64,000 nucleotides of DNA from Tsukamurella asaccharolytica (GCF_007858435.1 NZ_VIGW01000002.1:496001-560000), one strand, 5' to 3'. Positions 8,931 to 17,906 are shown, numbered from the stretch's first letter. The notes: generated by a model from the letters alone, not told the origin. Program-made: numbers and translations.

Positions 8931-8971
8931 GGTCGGCACCGACGAGCTCAATGCCAGCCGCTTCGGCGTGG

Positions 8972-10582
8972 TCACCAGTAGGTGTGCCGGGTCATCGGCA
9001 GCGGCTGGGGATCCGGCCCCTCCGCGGGCGGCGGCTGCACCAGGTGCACCACCTGGAGGATGTGGAACTGCTCCTGGTGCACCACCGCGAGGCCGCCGTC
9101 GTCGAGCGAGACCTGCATGTCGGTCCCCATGAACCGGAACGGGCGGAAGGTCCACCAGAGGTTGCCGTTCTCCTGCCGGAAGTCCTCCTCGGGCCGGTCG
9201 GCGTCGGCGAGCACCCAGGCGGCGGTGCACTCGTCGGCGGCCCACGACGCCCACTGGTTGACGCCCTTCTCCTTGTCCCAGAGTTTCCCCTCGGAACGCC
9301 GGTCACCGTCGTTGCCCATGTCGCGCAGCCCGTCGAACATCCCAGGCAGGCCGTCGTGCGCGATGCGCAGCGAGGGCCACGCCCAGCTCGGCTGCACCTG
9401 GAAGAAGACGCAATCGCCGGGGCGGGCATGGTCACGGATGTAGCGGGCGGCGTAGCTGAAGTCGCTACCCCCCGGCTTCGACAGGGGGCTGTGCTGCCAC
9501 AGGTAGCCGGGGATCGCGGCCACCGACAACACGGCGAGCAGCGCCGCGCCGGCCACCCGCGGACGAGGCAGCGACCGCGCCACCGTCGTCACCGCGGCCG
9601 CGAGCACGAGCACCACCCCGGGCACCGTGAAGCTCACGTACCGCCCCACGTACGACGGGACGACCGGCGAGACCAGCAGGATCGCGGCCAGCGGCACCAG
9701 TGCGCCGGCCAGGCCGTAGCGGAGCGCGTCCGCCAGGTCCGACGGTACGCCCCGCCGCCACCACAGCAGCGCCGCGACGGCGATCACGAGCCAGGCCGCG
9801 ATCGCGAAGGCGTACGAATGGTCGAACCACTGGTCGACCAGCACGTTCTGGAAGATCCGCCACCCCGGCCAGCGCAGCCAGGAGACCTGGTCGCGCTGGG
9901 TGGCGGCGAGGATCAGCACGGGGCTGGCGAGGACGATCGCGCCCGCGGAGACGATCGCGGCCGGGCGCAGGACGGCGCGCGTCCGGGTCCGCGGGTCCGC
10001 GGCGAAGACCGCGAGCACCGCGAGGACGAGCGTCGCGGAGTACAGGAAGAGCACCGTCGCGAGAAGCAGCGCCGCGCCGTAGGCGAGCCAGGCTCGCCCA
10101 GCGCGGGGATTACCGGCCGACGATGCCGCCCGGTGCGCGGCGATCAGCACGAGCGCTGCGGAGGCGATGACCCATGCGTAGGACCGCGCCTCGACACCGG
10201 ACCACGTGAGCCGCGGGAGGATCAGCGCGATCACCGCCGCGACCAGCGCGAAGGTCTCGCCGCCGAGCCGCCGCGCGAGGACGTAGCAGGCCGCGGTGGC
10301 CGCGCCGACGCCCAGTGCCGAGAACGCCCGCAACGCCGTCTCGTCGAGGCCGAAGACCAGCGAGAAGGTCCGCACGCCCCAGTAGTAGAGGCCGTGCACC
10401 GCGTCGATGTTCGTCAGCAGGTGCCACAGCTCGCCCGGCGAGCGATCCATCGCGGAGGCGGTGGCGAGCTCGTCGAACCAGACGGACGGTCGCCCGCCCT
10501 GCCACAGCGACAGGAGAACGCCGAGGAGCGCGAAACCCCAGGGAACGAGCCGAATTCTCCAGGGCCGAGTTGCCGGGGCCAT
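8972..10582 (-). CDS. GT-C fold membrane glycosyltransferase (GT39/ArnT-like)
   Basis: A 536-residue protein with about ten membrane helices and an extracytoplasmic C-terminal domain. After the first helix comes PSVWFDELATA, the Asp-Glu motif in the first outer loop typical of GT-C enzymes that use polyprenyl-phosphate sugars. The tail holds a soluble domain (about residues 385-536) with several Trp and Cys residues. The likely role is transfer of a lipid-linked sugar to a cell-envelope polymer; donor and acceptor are unknown. The start is ATG 10582, which overlaps the stop of the upstream GtrA gene by one base (TGATG). The coupling suggests GtrA supplies or flips the lipid carrier for this enzyme. 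Confidence 0.82.
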   Translation of the reverse strand: MAPATRPWRIRLVPWGFALLGVLLSLWQGGRPSVWFDELATASAMDRSPGELWHLLTNIDAVHGLYYWGVRTFSLVFGLDETALRAFSALGVGAATAACYVLARRLGGETFALVAAVIALILPRLTWSGVEARSYAWVIASAALVLIAAHRAASSAGNPRAGRAWLAYGAALLLATVLFLYSATLVLAVLAVFAADPRTRTRAVLRPAAIVSAGAIVLASPVLILAATQRDQVSWLRWPGWRIFQNVLVDQWFDHSYAFAIAAWLVIAVAALLWWRRGVPSDLADALRYGLAGALVPLAAILLVSPVVPSYVGRYVSFTVPGVVLVLAAAVTTVARSLPRPRVAGAALLAVLSVAAIPGYLWQHSPLSKPGGSDFSYAARYIRDHARPGDCVFFQVQPSWAWPSLRIAHDGLPGMFDGLRDMGNDGDRRSEGKLWDKEKGVNQWASWAADECTAAWVLADADRPEEDFRQENGNLWWTFRPFRFMGTDMQVSLDDGGLAVVHQEQFHILQVVHLVQPPPAEGPDPQPLPMTRHTYW

Positions 10583-11019
10583 CACATCAGTCGGAAGATC
10601 ACCGTGCGCTGGACGATGAAGTTGACGACCGTCGCCGTGCCCTGGGCGACCACGAAGGCGACGAGGCGGTTGAGGTAGCTGCCGATCCCGTCCTCGGGTG
10701 GCGGGAACAGCGTGTAGAAGGCCATGTAGATGCCCAGCTGCACGCCGTACATCGCGATGTACAGGGCCCACACCGCGATCATCCGCTTGGTGGAGGGCTC
10801 GGCCTGGAAGGTCCAGCGCCGGTTGAGCAGGTAGGCGGTGGTGGTGCCGCAGACGAAGCCGATGGTCTTGGCCAGGGCCTCGTCGAGGCCGAGGAACTTG
10901 CCGAGCAGCAGGGTGATCCCGAAGTCGACGACCGCCGAGAAGCCACCGGTCAGCACGAATCGCACGAGCTGGGTCTTGAGATCGAGGGGTACCCGATCGG
11001 CGGCTTCGGAGGCGGTCAC
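10582..11019 (-). CDS. GtrA-family membrane protein (Rv3789-like)
   Basis: A 145-residue protein with four membrane helices, of the GtrA family. Landmarks are QLVRFVLTGGFSAVVDFGI at the first helix, the NRRWTF motif after helix two, and a final helix ending RTVIFRLM. GtrA proteins are proposed to flip or present polyprenyl-phosphate sugars; mycobacterial Rv3789, next to dprE1, is linked to arabinogalactan assembly. Here the gene lies about 8.5 kb from dprE1 and is coupled to a GT-C glycosyltransferase instead. It may be the Rv3789 equivalent or a paralogue; sequence alone does not settle it. Confidence 0.82.
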   Translation of the reverse strand: MTASEAADRVPLDLKTQLVRFVLTGGFSAVVDFGITLLLGKFLGLDEALAKTIGFVCGTTTAYLLNRRWTFQAEPSTKRMIAVWALYIAMYGVQLGIYMAFYTLFPPPEDGIGSYLNRLVAFVVAQGTATVVNFIVQRTVIFRLM

Positions 11020-11049
11020 GAGGTCACAGCGTACTTCAGAAATCCTTCG

Positions 11050-11550
11050 TCATTCGAATACGTCGTCCGGCTCCGACGGATCCTGCTGCTGCCGCTTACC
11101 GATCAGATAGGCCGCCCAGGCCGCGCCCGCACCACAGATCGCGCCCACGAGGCCGCCCGCCAGCGTGGCCGCGTCGCCCTCCAGGACGCCGAGTTTCGCG
11201 GCGAGGATCACGGCCAGCGCCAGATACAGGGGTACCAGCGTCACGAGTCCGACGGTCCTCCGCCTGCCGGTGTTGAACGCCGCGGCGATCGCGTAGTAGG
11301 CGACGCCGTGCCGCGCGCAGTAGCGCTGCACTGCGCCGATCTGGATGAGGCCGGGTGCCACCGCCGCGACGATCGCCGCAACGATCGCACCCTGCAGCGC
11401 GGCGATCACCGCGACCGCCAGGAAGGCGTAGGTGGCCCAGAAGAAGCCCACCGACGAGGCCCGGTAGTACTCGTCGCGATTGCGTTCGTCGCCCCAGGCC
11501 GGGTCGGACGGTGCCAGGATGTACTGCTCAGCGCGGGTCAAGGGCGCCAT
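11050..11550 (-). CDS. Small membrane protein paired with XRE regulator
   Basis: A 166-residue protein with four strongly hydrophobic segments (about residues 35-75 in two helices, 100-120 and 125-150) and hydrophilic, charged ends, including an acidic QQQDPSEPDDVFE tail. No enzymatic motif is visible. Its ATG lies inside the 3' end of the upstream XRE gene (23-base overlap), so the two are translationally linked. Small XRE regulators paired with uncharacterised membrane proteins recur in Gram-positive bacteria; the job of this one is unknown. Confidence 0.7.
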   Translation of the reverse strand: MAPLTRAEQYILAPSDPAWGDERNRDEYYRASSVGFFWATYAFLAVAVIAALQGAIVAAIVAAVAPGLIQIGAVQRYCARHGVAYYAIAAAFNTGRRRTVGLVTLVPLYLALAVILAAKLGVLEGDAATLAGGLVGAICGAGAAWAAYLIGKRQQQDPSEPDDVFE

Positions 11551-11758
11551 TGTTCTCCTCCTCCGGTACTGGGAACAGCTCTTCCACGGTGGAGCCGAGG
11601 ACCCGGGCGATCTTCACAGCGAGGTACACGCTGGGCGCATAGTCGCCCTTCTCGACCGAGACCACCGTCTGCCGGCTCACGCCGACCGCGGCGGCCAGCT
11701 CGGCCTGAGTGATCCGTCGTGCGCGTCGTCGGGCGCGCACCGGGTTCTCGTCGTCCAC
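11528..11758 (-). CDS. XRE-family transcriptional regulator, 76 aa
   Basis: A compact Cro/CI-type helix-turn-helix protein. The DNA-binding domain covers almost the whole chain: RRITQAELAAAVGVSRQTVVSVEKGDYAPSVYLAVKIA at about residues 14-52, with recognition helix SRQTVVSVEKG. The size and the LGSTVEELFPV end match the small YgzD-like repressors. It starts at GTG 11758. Two palindromes with identical half-sites sit immediately upstream, so it very probably represses itself and the downstream membrane gene. Confidence 0.87.
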   Translation of the reverse strand: MDDENPVRARRRARRITQAELAAAVGVSRQTVVSVEKGDYAPSVYLAVKIARVLGSTVEELFPVPEEENNGALDPR

Positions 11759-11766
11759 GGACTGAA

Positions 11767-11805
11767 GTCAAGCATTCTTGACTTTTGATGTCAAGCATTC
11801 TTGTC
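11767..11805. promoter_or_regulatory. Twin palindromic operators upstream of the XRE gene
   Basis: Two copies of GTCAAG-CATT-CTTGAC occur at 11767-11782 (perfect) and 11790-11805 (last half-site CTTGTC). They are 23 bp apart centre to centre, about two helical turns. The first ends 8 bases before the GTG of the XRE gene. On the minus strand the array also contains a TTGACA sequence suited to a -35 box. The layout implies cooperative repressor binding over the promoter; the binding protein is inferred. Confidence 0.75.
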
Positions 11806-11908
11806 ACTAGTAGTGATGTCCGGCCTCGCCACGGCGCTCCGCTCTCATTCCTGCCCGAATCCGGGCAGATAGTTGACACGGAACCGTCGGGCACGGAAGA
11901 TCGACCTC

Positions 11909-12169
11909 GTGCCGGACAGCGAGCTCGTGGATCACGTCGCGCGGACCACGGGGCTCTCCGCCACCGAGGCCGTGCGTGTCATCGACGACGTCACGGCCTA
12001 CTACCGGGAACCGGTCGAGGAGTTCGTCCGCCGCCGCCACCGCGACCTTCAGGGTCGCGGCGCCAAGAACGCCGAGATCTTCGCGACCCTCGCCGACGAG
12101 TTGAGCAGCCGGCTCGTCGCCGCACCCGATCTCACCGAGCGGCAGTTGCGCCGCCTCATCTACAGCTAG
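11909..12169 (+). CDS. Small hypothetical protein upstream of glmS
   Basis: An 86-residue predicted helical protein (VPDSELVDHVARTTGLSATEAVRVIDDV at the start, DLTERQLRRLIYS at the end) with no membrane segment. I do not recognise a named domain. The GTG at 11909 has GGAAG 9 bases upstream; a TTG at 11873 would give 98 residues. The stop is 14 bases before the ATG of glmS, so co-transcription is likely. It could be a small regulator, since the HARTTGLS-type helix pair resembles a DNA-binding turn, but this is weak. Confidence 0.6.
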   Translation: MPDSELVDHVARTTGLSATEAVRVIDDVTAYYREPVEEFVRRRHRDLQGRGAKNAEIFATLADELSSRLVAAPDLTERQLRRLIYS

Positions 12170-12183
12170 GAGCCTTCCGAAGC

Positions 12184-14019
12184 ATGTGCGGAATCGTCGG
12201 ATACATCGGTGGCCAGACGGCCGTGGACATCCTCGTCGACGGGCTGACCCAGCTCGAGTACCGCGGGTACGACTCGGCGGGCATCGCAGTGCTCGGTCCG
12301 TCCGGCGCGAAGCGCGTCCGCAGCGTCGGCCGGGTGCGCGACCTCGAGGCCGCCCTGCCGAAGCGGCTGGCCGGCAAGACGGGCATCGGCCACACCCGCT
12401 GGGCGACGCACGGCGCCCCGTCCGAGGCCAACGCGCACCCGCACACCTCCGCCACCGACGCAGAGGGCAACGAGCGGATCTTCGTGGTGCACAACGGCAT
12501 CATCGACAATGCCCGGGACCTTCGCCTCGAGCTCGAGGCCGCCGGCGTGGAGCTCACCTCGGACACCGACACGGAGGCCGTCGCGCACCTCATCGCCCGC
12601 AGCGACGCCGAGACGCTCGAGGACGCGGTGCGCCAGACCCTGCAGCGGCTCAGCGGCACCTACGCGCTGGCCGTGCTCGACACCGAGCACCCCGACCGGA
12701 TCGTCGTGGCCCGCAACGGCTCGCCGCTCATCATCGGCGTCGGAGACAAGGAGATGTTCGTCGCCTCGGACATCTCCGCCGTGGTGCGGCACACCAGCCA
12801 GGTCGTGCACCTCGACGACGGCGAGTGCGCCACCGTCACCGCCTCCGGCTTCCGCATGTTCAGCGCGGACGACAACCGCTCCGTCGCGAAGTCCGCCACC
12901 ACCGTGGACATCTCGCCCGACGACCTGGAGCTGGGCAACCACAGCCACTTCATGCTCAAGGAGATCGCGGAGCAGCCGAGCTCGCTCGAGCGCATGCTCT
13001 CCGGCCGCCTCGATGAGCGCTTCGCCACCGCACGCCTCGACGGCCTGAACCTGGACGCGCAGGCCATGCGCCGATTCAAGCGCGTCAAAATCCTGGGCTG
13101 CGGCAGCGCCTATTACATGGGCCAGTTGGGCGCCTCCCTCATCGAGGAGCTCGCGCGCATCCCCGCGGATGCCGAGCCCGCCAGCGAGTTCCGCTACCGC
13201 AACCCGATCGTGGAGCCCGATACCCTCTACGTCGCGGTGAGCCAGTCCGGCGAGACCGCCGACACCGCGTTCGCCGTGCAGGAGGTCAAGCGCAAGGGCG
13301 GCACCATCGTCGGCCTGGTCAACGTGGTCGGCTCGACCATCGCGCGCGAGGTCTCCGGCGGCATCTACCTGCACGCCGGCCCCGAGGTCTCCGTTGCCTC
13401 CACCAAGGCCAACACCCACATGGCGGTGGGCTTCGCGCTGCTCGCGCTCGCCCTGGGCCGCGTGCGGGACCTCTCGATCACCGACGGGACCCGGATCGTC
13501 AAGGGCCTCAGGGCCCTGCCCGCCCAGATCGGCGAGATCATCGACTCCCCCGGCGACGTCGAGGACGCGGCGAAGCTGCTGGCCGAGGCGCCGAGCCTGT
13601 TCTTCATCGGCCGCGTACGGGGCTACCCGACGGCCCGCGAAGGCGCGCAGAAGTTCAAGGAGATCAGCTACCGCCATGCCGAGGCGTACCAGGCCTCCGA
13701 GCTTAAGCACGGCCCGCTCGCGCTGATCAGCCCGGAGATGCCGACCGTCGCGATCGTCCCCGACGACGAGCTGCTCGACCGCAACATCGGTGCGCTGCAC
13801 GAGATCGCGGCCCGCGGCGGCGACATCGTGGCCATCACCAACCCGGGCGTCGAGCTGCCCGAGGCCAAGGTCACGCTGAGGGTGCCGAAGAACGAGCCCG
13901 AGCTGGATCCGATCCTGCTGATGATCCCCACCCAGCTGCTGGCCTACTACGCGGCGCTGAGCCTCGGGCTCAACATCGACCGGCCCCGCAACCTGGCGAA
14001 GTCGGTCACCGTCGAGTAG
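12184..14019 (+). CDS. glmS: Glutamine--fructose-6-phosphate aminotransferase (isomerising)
   Basis: A 611-residue GlmS, making glucosamine-6-phosphate from fructose-6-phosphate and glutamine, the first step to UDP-GlcNAc for peptidoglycan and the arabinogalactan linker. The N-terminal Ntn glutaminase domain starts MCGIVGYIG, with Cys2 as nucleophile after Met removal, followed by GIGHTRWATHG. Two SIS domains follow: GCGSAYYMGQ and SQSGETADT in the first, and EGAQKFKEISYRHAEAY and SELKHGPLALI in the second. It ends PRNLAKSVTVE, the family's invariant terminus. The length is standard. Its TAG stop directly abuts the stop codon of the convergent doeC gene with no spacer. Confidence 0.97.
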   Translation: MCGIVGYIGGQTAVDILVDGLTQLEYRGYDSAGIAVLGPSGAKRVRSVGRVRDLEAALPKRLAGKTGIGHTRWATHGAPSEANAHPHTSATDAEGNERIFVVHNGIIDNARDLRLELEAAGVELTSDTDTEAVAHLIARSDAETLEDAVRQTLQRLSGTYALAVLDTEHPDRIVVARNGSPLIIGVGDKEMFVASDISAVVRHTSQVVHLDDGECATVTASGFRMFSADDNRSVAKSATTVDISPDDLELGNHSHFMLKEIAEQPSSLERMLSGRLDERFATARLDGLNLDAQAMRRFKRVKILGCGSAYYMGQLGASLIEELARIPADAEPASEFRYRNPIVEPDTLYVAVSQSGETADTAFAVQEVKRKGGTIVGLVNVVGSTIAREVSGGIYLHAGPEVSVASTKANTHMAVGFALLALALGRVRDLSITDGTRIVKGLRALPAQIGEIIDSPGDVEDAAKLLAEAPSLFFIGRVRGYPTAREGAQKFKEISYRHAEAYQASELKHGPLALISPEMPTVAIVPDDELLDRNIGALHEIAARGGDIVAITNPGVELPEAKVTLRVPKNEPELDPILLMIPTQLLAYYAALSLGLNIDRPRNLAKSVTVE

Positions 14020-15399
14020 TCAGTCCCGCTTCGGCCCCACCCAGACCTGCTGGGCGTTGACGAACTCGTGGATACCGGCGCGGCCCAGCTCGCGGCCGTA
14101 GCCGGACCGCTTGACGCCGCCGCTCGGCAGCCGCGGATCGGTCTTGACGATGCCGTTGACGCTGACCTGCCCGGCCTCGAGCTCGCGCGCGAGGGACTCG
14201 CCGCGTGCCGCGTCGGTCCACACGCTCGCGGCCAGACCGTACGGGGTGGCGTTCGCGAGATCGACGGCGTGCTCGGCATCGACGGCCGGCATCACCGCGG
14301 CGACGGGGCCGAAGGTCTCCTCGGCGCACGCCGCCATACCCGGACGCACCCCGGTCAGCAGCGTGGGCGGGTAGAAGAAGCCCGGGCCGTCGGGCACCGT
14401 CCCGCCCAGCAGGCAGGTGGCGCCGGCCGCCACAGTCTCGGTGACCTGGCGGTGCAGGTTGTCCCGTAGATCCGCACGGGCGATCGGCCCGACCTGGGTG
14501 TCGTCCTGACGGGGATCGCCCATCCGCAGTGCGGCGAGCCGGATGCGCAGCGCCTCGACGAGCTCCTCGTGCACCGGCCGCTCCACGATGATCCGCTTCG
14601 CCGCGATGCAGGACTGGCCGGCGTTGATGATCCGAGACAGGGCCAGTACCTCCGCGGCGGCCTCGATGTCGGCGTCCGCCAGCACGATCGACGGGTCCGA
14701 ACCGCCCAGCTCCAGCACGGCGGGCTTGATCTCGCTCGCCGCCACCGCCGCGACGGCGGCCCCGGCGCGGTCGGAGCCCGTGAAGGAGACGGCGCGGATC
14801 CGGCGGTCGCGGATCACCCCGGCCACATCGGGCGTGGCGACGGGGAGGGAGGAGAAGACCCCGTCGGGTGCCCCGACCGCGCGAAAGGCCCCGGCGATCG
14901 CGTCAGCGCAGCCGGGCACATGCGGATCGTGCTTCATCACGGCCGTGTTGCCCGCCATGAGCGCGGGCGCGCAGAACCGGAAGGCCAACCAGAACGGCGC
15001 GTTCCACGGCAGCACGCCGAGCACCGGACCGATCGGCAGGTACTGCACGTAGCTCGACGTGGCGTCGGATTCGACGACGTCGGTGGCGAGATACCGCTCG
15101 GCGTGGTCGGCGTAGTGCTCCGCGGCCCACGCCGCCTTGATCACCTCGCCGCGGGCCTCGGTGATGGGCTTGCCCATCTCCTCCGTCATCACGGCGGCGT
15201 AATCCTCGACGTTGCCACGCAACTCGGCACCCACCGCCCGCAGGAGCGCCGCCCGCTCGGCGAAACCCGCCCGGCGCCAGTCGTGGTACGCCGTCTCGGC
15301 AGCCTCGAGGGTCGCCTCGATCTCGACGGGGCTCGCGGCGGGCACCTCCCGCACCGTTCGCCCCGTCGACGGGTCGATCGCAGTCAGCATCGTGGTCAT
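14020..15399 (-). CDS. doeC: Aldehyde dehydrogenase, likely aspartate-semialdehyde dehydrogenase of ectoine catabolism (DoeC)
   Basis: A 459-residue NAD(P)-dependent aldehyde dehydrogenase. It has LPWNAPFWLAFR in the cofactor domain, FTGSDRAG, the general base in LELGGSDPSIV, the catalytic Cys in NAGQSCIAAKR, and EETFGPVAAV. On sequence alone it would be called succinate-semialdehyde dehydrogenase-like. Its place at the end of the doeB-doeD-doeA operon, with an ATGA start/stop overlap with doeA, points to DoeC, which oxidises aspartate semialdehyde to aspartate. The substrate is therefore context-based inference. Confidence 0.82.
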   Translation of the reverse strand: MTTMLTAIDPSTGRTVREVPAASPVEIEATLEAAETAYHDWRRAGFAERAALLRAVGAELRGNVEDYAAVMTEEMGKPITEARGEVIKAAWAAEHYADHAERYLATDVVESDATSSYVQYLPIGPVLGVLPWNAPFWLAFRFCAPALMAGNTAVMKHDPHVPGCADAIAGAFRAVGAPDGVFSSLPVATPDVAGVIRDRRIRAVSFTGSDRAGAAVAAVAASEIKPAVLELGGSDPSIVLADADIEAAAEVLALSRIINAGQSCIAAKRIIVERPVHEELVEALRIRLAALRMGDPRQDDTQVGPIARADLRDNLHRQVTETVAAGATCLLGGTVPDGPGFFYPPTLLTGVRPGMAACAEETFGPVAAVMPAVDAEHAVDLANATPYGLAASVWTDAARGESLARELEAGQVSVNGIVKTDPRLPSGGVKRSGYGRELGRAGIHEFVNAQQVWVGPKRD

Positions 15400-16610
15400 G
15401 AAGGCACCTCCGATTCGTTCGTCTCCAGCTGCGGCACCGCGCCTTCCGCATCGTGCACCGTGAAGTCCTCGTCGAGCGTGAAGAAGGACTCACAGCCGTC
15501 GTCGGTGATCCGGATCGTGTCCGAGATGCCGACGGTCTTGTCGCCGTCGACGCCCCACATCCACGGGATCACGTGGAAGGTCATGCCCGGTTCCAGCGCG
15601 GTGAAGTCGCCGGGGTTGAGACTGAGGATGTAGCCCTCGTCCCAGGACGGTGGGAAGGCGATCCCGATGGAGTAGCCGGACCGCGTGACCAGGCGCGCGC
15701 CGACGGTGTTGTCCGAGATGATGCGGCGCACCAGCGAATCGGCGTCCGAGACCGTCATGCCGGGCCGCATCAGGGATTTCAGCTCGGCTAGGGCGAGTTT
15801 CATCCGCTCCTGCGCCTGGTGCATGCTGGGCGAGAGCTCGCCGTTGACCACAGTGCGCATGAGGGCAGCGTGATAGCGGCGATAGCAGCCGCCCACCTCG
15901 AGGAAGACGTGCTCGCCGGGCTCGATCGTCCGTCCCTCCCACGTCGCGTGGCCGATCATCGACCGCGGCCCCGAGGCGACGTACGGCATGACGGACGGGA
16001 ACTCGCCGCCGGCCCGGAACATCGCGGAGCTGATCGCCGCCGCCACGTCGTTCTCCGTGTTGCCGGGGACGGCCGCCTCCAGCCCTGCCGCCATCCCCGC
16101 CTCGGCGGCGCGGGCGGCCTTGCGCATCACCGCGATCTCGGCGTCGGACTTCGTTGCGCGGCCGGCCTCGACGATGCCGAAGCAGTCCATGAGCACACCC
16201 TGCTGGAACGAGGTGTGCACGCGATCCTGCTGGTAGGCGGGGAAGAAGTAGCTATTGCGCTCGTAGCCCACCCGCTTGGTCCCGAGCCCGCCCTCCTTGA
16301 GGGTGAGCACCAGTTCCTGGATCGCATCGCCGGTGTCCGGGTAGGGCCGGGTCCGCTCCACCCAGGTCCGCGCGATCACGTTGGACTCCTCCATCGCGCG
16401 CGTGATCATCACCGGATCGTCGTCGAGCGGCACCACCAGCGCCTGGAAGAACGAGTAGCCGGTGGTCTGGTAGTCGGTGAGGTACATCAGGTTCTCGGGG
16501 TCGGTGATCACTACGGCGTCGAGCCCGCGCTTGTCCATCCGTTCCCGAAGTTCCGTCAGCCGGCGCTCGTACTCCTCCGGCGGGAAGGTCATGTCGTCGC
16601 GCCGCCTCAT
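15396..16610 (-). CDS. doeA: Ectoine hydrolase (DoeA/EutD), M24 peptidase fold
   Basis: A 404-residue M24-family protein close to DoeA, which opens the ectoine ring to N-acetyl-diaminobutyrate. The N-terminal creatinase-like domain (about residues 8-140) includes DPENLMYLTDYQTTGYSFFQALVVP. The C-terminal pita-bread domain holds IGHATWEGRTIEPGEHVFLEVGGCYRRYHAALMRT, SGYSIGIAFPPSWDEG and PGMTFHVIPWMWG, close to known DoeA proteins. The classic M24 metal Asp/His set is partly altered, as expected for the subfamily. The start at ATG 16610 overlaps the doeD stop (ATGA), favouring it over the in-frame ATG at 16592. Confidence 0.88.
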   Translation of the reverse strand: MRRRDDMTFPPEEYERRLTELRERMDKRGLDAVVITDPENLMYLTDYQTTGYSFFQALVVPLDDDPVMITRAMEESNVIARTWVERTRPYPDTGDAIQELVLTLKEGGLGTKRVGYERNSYFFPAYQQDRVHTSFQQGVLMDCFGIVEAGRATKSDAEIAVMRKAARAAEAGMAAGLEAAVPGNTENDVAAAISSAMFRAGGEFPSVMPYVASGPRSMIGHATWEGRTIEPGEHVFLEVGGCYRRYHAALMRTVVNGELSPSMHQAQERMKLALAELKSLMRPGMTVSDADSLVRRIISDNTVGARLVTRSGYSIGIAFPPSWDEGYILSLNPGDFTALEPGMTFHVIPWMWGVDGDKTVGISDTIRITDDGCESFFTLDEDFTVHDAEGAVPQLETNESEVPS

Positions 16611-17869
16611 CGCGCCACCTCCGTCACGGCCCGCTCGAGGATGTCCAGGCCTTCGGCGAGATCCTCGTCGGGGATCGTCAGCGGCGGAATGAGTTTGAGC
16701 ACGCGGCCGCCGCTGCCACAGGGCCCGATGAGGAGGCCGGCGTCGAAACAGGAGGTCTGCACGGCCTTGGCGAAGGCGCCGTCGCCCGTGTCGAGGGCCT
16801 GCATCATGCCCTTGCCGCGGACCTCCCAATCGCGGTCTGGGTGTGCGGCCGCGAGCGCGGCGAGGCGCTCGCGCATGACCTCGCCCTTCGCGGCGACGGC
16901 CGTCATCAGCTCGTCGTCGGCGAAGTAGTCCAGGGCGACGGTGCCGGCCACCATCGACAGGCCCTGGCCGCGGAAGGTGCCGGTGTGCGCTCCGGGCGAC
17001 CAGTGCGCGTCGACGGCGGGCTTATTAAGGTTCATCGCGATCGGTGTGCCGTAACCGCCGAGCCCCTTGGCGAGGGTGACGACATCGGGATCGAGGCCGT
17101 AGCCGTCGAAGCTGAAGTAGCTTCCGGTGCGTCCACATCCGGCCTGAATGTCGTCGATGATGAACAACGCCCCGGTCTCCCGCGCGAGGTCCTGCACGGC
17201 GTGCAGCCACTCGGCGCTCGCGACGTTGACACCGCCCTCCGCCTGCACGGCTTCGACGAGGAAGGCGGCGGGCGGAGTGTGCCCGCTGGACGGGTCCGCC
17301 AGGGCGGCGGCGTAATCGGCGAGCGCGGTCTTGCCGCCGGGCGCGGTCTCGAAGGGCAGCCGCACCACGTCGCGCAGCGGGACGCCCGCCCACTGCCGGA
17401 AGGCGTGGTTGGCCGTGGCGGCGAGCGCCCCGAGGGTCATGCCGTGAAAGCCGTGACTGAAGGCCACGACCTCGCGCCGGCCGGTGGCGAGGCGCGCCAG
17501 CTTGAGCGCCGCTTCCACCGCGTTCGTCCCGGTCGGGCCGGTGAACTGCATGCGGTGATCCATGCCTCGCGGCGCGAGGATCACGTCGTGGAAGCGGGTG
17601 AGGAAGTCGCGCTTGGTGGTGGTGTAGGTGTCGAGGCTGTGGGCCACGCCGTCGGCCTCGAGGAAGGCGATCATGGCGCGCTTCATGTTCGGGTTGTTGT
17701 GCCCGAAGTTGAGGACGCCGGCGCCCGCGAAGAAGTCGATGTAGCTCTTCCCCTCTTCGTCCACCTGCCGGGCGTTGGACGCGGAGGCGAAGACGGTGGG
17801 GAAGTTCCTGCAGTACCCACGGACTTCCGATTCCCAGTTCTCGAACGGGGCAGTGGCCGATGATGTCAT
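16607..17869 (-). CDS. doeD: Diaminobutyrate aminotransferase of ectoine catabolism (DoeD)
   Basis: A 420-residue class-III PLP aminotransferase. Landmarks are the GPTGTNAVEAALKLAR phosphate-binding helix, FSHGFHGMTLGALA, FIIDDIQAGCGRTGSYFSF with the cofactor-contacting Asp, and the Schiff-base lysine in TLAKGLGGYG. It would convert L-2,4-diaminobutyrate to aspartate semialdehyde. It resembles EctB (the reverse direction in synthesis), but no ectA or ectC is present, so a catabolic role is preferred. ATG 17869 has AAAGGA 9 bases upstream. The gene lies 37 bases downstream of doeB and overlaps doeA. Confidence 0.87.
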   Translation of the reverse strand: MTSSATAPFENWESEVRGYCRNFPTVFASASNARQVDEEGKSYIDFFAGAGVLNFGHNNPNMKRAMIAFLEADGVAHSLDTYTTTKRDFLTRFHDVILAPRGMDHRMQFTGPTGTNAVEAALKLARLATGRREVVAFSHGFHGMTLGALAATANHAFRQWAGVPLRDVVRLPFETAPGGKTALADYAAALADPSSGHTPPAAFLVEAVQAEGGVNVASAEWLHAVQDLARETGALFIIDDIQAGCGRTGSYFSFDGYGLDPDVVTLAKGLGGYGTPIAMNLNKPAVDAHWSPGAHTGTFRGQGLSMVAGTVALDYFADDELMTAVAAKGEVMRERLAALAAAHPDRDWEVRGKGMMQALDTGDGAFAKAVQTSCFDAGLLIGPCGSGGRVLKLIPPLTIPDEDLAEGLDILERAVTEVAR

Positions 17870-17906
17870 GGGCTGAATTCCTTTCGTTCGGTGCGGATCT
17901 GTTCTG

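Noticed and set aside
11873-11878. TTGACA as a -35 box for the small gene upstream of glmS
   Set aside because: No acceptable -10 box follows at 16-18 bases, and the hexamer could equally be a TTG start codon region.
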